Assembly (NCBI GenBank): GCA_009776345.1
Contig: WRLS01000027.1
Location: 1 to 16,211, forward strand
Length of the DNA: 16,211 nt
DNA from: Oscillospiraceae bacterium
GTDB lineage: Bacteria; Bacillota; Clostridia; Oscillospirales; Ruminococcaceae
Reading direction: 5' to 3'
In this document: piece by piece, positions 14,332 through 16,211 of the stretch
How positions within the stretch are numbered: the stretch's first letter is position 1
Layout of the letters: every line of letters starts with the position of its first letter
Translations under genes and position numbers: made by a program
The notes under the pieces: generated by a model
The model's database searches: none
What the model was told of the DNA's origin: nothing
Seen by the model: the letters and a program-made list of their open reading frames with translations, nothing else

Positions 14332-15861
14332 ATGTACGCAGTGCTGGACAGCCTGGGGCTTTTGGGGATCGAGCCATACAAAATCCGCGTGGAGGTAGAC
14401 TCTCACAGGGGGCTTTCGGGCTTTGATATCGTGGGGCTGCCCGATGCCACGGTAAAGGAATCCCGCGACAGGGTGAAATCCGCCATGCATAATTTGGGCT
14501 ACCCGTTCCCATACAGTAAAATTACCGCGAACCTCGCCCCTGCGGATACAAAAAAAATAGGCTCGGTTTACGACCTGCCGATACTGCTCGCGCTGATAGC
14601 TTCGGCGGGGTACGAGGATATGGATTTTTCCGGCACTGCCGTAATAGGCGAAATCGGGCTTTCCGGGGAGATCAGAGGTGTTACAGGCGTTTTGCCGATG
14701 GTGCTGGACGCGCACAGCCTCGGGATGGAAAGGGTAATTGTCCCTAAAGCCAACGCTGCCGAAGCCGCCGCCGCGCAGGGGACCGAAGTGCTGTGCGCCG
14801 ACCACGCCCGTGATGTAATCGAATACTTTACGGGCAGGGCAAAACTTAAGGGCGTGAGCGCCGTCCCCGCACCGTCCGCAAAAAGCGTGGGGTTCCTTGA
14901 CCTGGCTGATGTAAAAGGGCAAAGCGAAGCCAAACGCGCAATGGAGATCGCGGCGGCGGGCGGGCATAACCTGCTGTTTATCGGGCCGCCGGGTACGGGA
15001 AAAAGTATGCTGGCAAAACGCCTGCCGTCTATTTTACCGGATATGACGCGGGAAGAAGCGGTGGAAACCACAAAGATATATTCAGTGGCGGGCTTTCTGG
15101 AAAACGGCGGCGCGCTCATCAGCGCAAGGCCGTTCCGCTCACCGCATCACACCGTATCGCCCGCGGCGCTGACAGGCGGCGGCCCAACGCCGAAACCGGG
15201 GGACATCTCCCTTGCGCACAACGGCGTACTGTTTTTGGACGAGATGCCGGAATTCGACAAAAATGTCTTAGAAGTCCTGCGCCAGCCGCTTGAGGACGGC
15301 ATTGTACATATTTCCAGGGTAAGGCAGCGGCTGTCCTATCCCGCAAGGGTTATGCTTGTCGCCGCGATGAACCCATGCCCATGCGGGTTTTACGGCCACC
15401 CTACAAAAAAATGCTCCTGCACACCGGAGGGCATCCGCCGCTATTTAGGGCGGGTATCCGGCCCGATGCTCGACAGGATCGACATACAGGTAGAAGTCCC
15501 GCCGGTAAATTACGAGCAGCTTTCTTCATCTCAGACAGAAGAAAGCTCCGCAGTAATTAGGGCGAGGGTCGCACGCGCCCGTCAGCTGCAGACATCCCGG
15601 TATAAAGGCAAGGGCATACCCGGCAACGCGGCAATCCCCACGGCGCTTTTAGGGGAAATATGCGTTATGGAGGAAAAAGCGTCGGCGCTCCTCAAATTAT
15701 CCTTTGACAGGCTTTCGCTTTCCGCAAGGGCATATGACAGGATCCTGAAGGTCGCGCGGACAATCGCGGATTTAGAGGGCAGCGGGGAGCTTAAATCCGC
15801 GCATATCACGGAGGCGATACAGTACAGGAGCCTGGATAGGAAGTATTGGGCAGGCGGATAG
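14332..15861 (+). CDS. yifB: YifB/ComM-family magnesium chelatase-like AAA+ ATPase
   Basis: A 509-residue AAA+ protein of the YifB/ComM family; ComM is known as a hexameric helicase aiding branch migration in natural transformation. Domain order: N-terminal Lon-like ChlI domain with RGLSGFDIVGLPDATVKESRDRV (about 26-48), Walker A GPPGTGKS (218-225), Walker B VLFLDE (299-304), a cysteine-rich CPCGFYG...KCSC insert (C349, C351, C361, C363) likely binding metal, and a C-terminal Mg-chelatase lid with LSFDRLSLSARAYDRILKVARTIADLEG. GGGGGG (14319-14324) lies 7 nt before the ATG. It starts 22 nt after melA in the same direction, which looks like read-through rather than shared function. In many Firmicutes it is followed by dprA; here a repeat spacer follows instead. 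Confidence 0.93.
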   Translation: MYAVLDSLGLLGIEPYKIRVEVDSHRGLSGFDIVGLPDATVKESRDRVKSAMHNLGYPFPYSKITANLAPADTKKIGSVYDLPILLALIASAGYEDMDFSGTAVIGEIGLSGEIRGVTGVLPMVLDAHSLGMERVIVPKANAAEAAAAQGTEVLCADHARDVIEYFTGRAKLKGVSAVPAPSAKSVGFLDLADVKGQSEAKRAMEIAAAGGHNLLFIGPPGTGKSMLAKRLPSILPDMTREEAVETTKIYSVAGFLENGGALISARPFRSPHHTVSPAALTGGGPTPKPGDISLAHNGVLFLDEMPEFDKNVLEVLRQPLEDGIVHISRVRQRLSYPARVMLVAAMNPCPCGFYGHPTKKCSCTPEGIRRYLGRVSGPMLDRIDIQVEVPPVNYEQLSSSQTEESSAVIRARVARARQLQTSRYKGKGIPGNAAIPTALLGEICVMEEKASALLKLSFDRLSLSARAYDRILKVARTIADLEGSGELKSAHITEAIQYRSLDRKYWAGG

Positions 15862-16152
15862 GGATTAGTAGTTAGAGATTAGTAAGGGAAGAAGCGATAA
15901 GTTTTGTCCCAAGAAAAAGCACAAAGCAACAAAGGCAATCAGGCACAAACCTAAAGGAAAGAGCGACGCCAGGCACAAAACTGCGCACGTAATAACAGCG
16001 GAAAAAGTCTTTGATTTCTTTTATTCCTAATACCTTTTTTCGCGTTCAAGCCCTGGAGCTCGGCTCGGCTGAGCGATTGGGCGGCTTATAGGACAAAGCA
16101 TTTGACGTGCGCGATGAAAGGCACAAGGCTATGCGGTTTGTCGAAATGGGGG

Positions 16153-16169
16153 GCCGGGGTCTCCCCGGC
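16153..16169. repeat. GC-rich perfect hairpin beside the right repeat
   Basis: GCCGGGG (16153-16159), loop TCT, CCCCGGC (16163-16169). It overlaps the first 7 bp of the right-hand direct repeat, and the left copy at 5-53 lacks the left arm within the window, because the window begins there. Confidence 0.6.
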
Positions 16170-16211
16170 GCGTTTTGGTTACTTTGCCGCGTTGCAAAGT
16201 AACAGCCCCCG
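16163..16211. repeat. Right copy of the window-end direct repeat, with hairpin
   Basis: Same unit and orientation as 5-53, with 48 of 49 positions identical and the hairpin GTTACTTTGC (16178-16187), six-base loop, GCAAAGTAAC (16194-16203). The match runs to the window edge, so the true repeat may be longer. Confidence 0.85.

Larger units (their letters stand above)
15862..16211. other. Gene-free repeat-rich spacer
   Basis: No gene is visible. Directly after yifB comes a purine-rich GATTAGT-containing run (15862-15890) ending in AGGGAAGAA, which resembles 7079-7089 in the convergent spacer. CAGGCACAAA occurs at 15940-15949 and 15970-15979, 30 bp apart, with AGGCACAA again at 16119-16126. A T-run (16035-16040) follows AT-rich sequence, but I see no stable stem immediately before it. 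The right-hand 49 bp are the second copy of the window-end repeat. Confidence 0.6.

Noticed and set aside
14149..14967. 272-codon minus-strand open frame
   Set aside because: Antisense to the end of melA and the start of yifB, both strongly supported; no recognisable product.
15940..15979. CRISPR-like array
   Set aside because: Only two 10-bp copies 30 bp apart, with no further regular repeats and no cas genes.

Overview
The window looks like chromosome from a Gram-positive Firmicute, most likely an uncultured or gut-type Clostridia. Evidence: a class B sortase, a second sortase beside an LPRTG cell-wall protein, strong GGGAGG/GGGGG ribosome binding sites, sigma-A type promoters, moderately high GC, and intergenic spacers packed with short hairpin repeats of the kind common in gut Clostridia. 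There is no rRNA, tRNA, CRISPR array, transposase, integrase or phage gene. Species and family are inference only.

Layout. (1) 1-293: gene-free spacer of several hairpin repeats. (2) 294-1556 (-): an O-acetylhomoserine sulfhydrylase (metY-like), divergent from (3) 1697-2572 (+), a class B sortase. (4) 5473-2595 (-): a two-gene surface operon, with an LPRTG protein carrying five Listeria-Bacteroides (InlB B-type) repeats followed 8 nt later by a membrane-anchored sortase with an unusual extracellular C-terminal tail. (5) 5661-7042 (+): ruvX and a MoxR-type AAA+ ATPase. (6) 7043-7148: a convergent spacer with a long imperfect inverted repeat. (7) 12872-7149 (-): a tight five-gene carbohydrate operon, in transcription order Zn-dependent medium-chain dehydrogenase, SDR dehydrogenase, fucose/arabinose-isomerase-like protein, Gfo/Idh/MocA oxidoreductase and FGGY kinase. 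(8) 12987-14309 (+): a divergent GH4 alpha-galactosidase (melA-like), then yifB/comM (14332-15861). (9) 15862-16211: gene-free repeat-rich spacer whose last 49 bp match the first part of the window with one mismatch.

How the genes fit together. The GH4 enzyme and the five-gene operon share a 114-bp divergent control region in which the two -35 boxes overlap on a small palindrome. They probably form one regulon: a GH4 glycosidase releases a sugar or polyol from an alpha-galactoside-like compound, three NAD(P)-dependent dehydrogenases and an isomerase-like enzyme rearrange it, and an FGGY kinase phosphorylates it. No transporter or regulator is visible, and the substrate cannot be read from the sequence. 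This is the best candidate for an undescribed pathway here. The sortase locus is the second point of interest: two sortases of different type flank one repeat-rich LPRTG protein. The other genes (metY, ruvX, moxR, yifB) are housekeeping-type.
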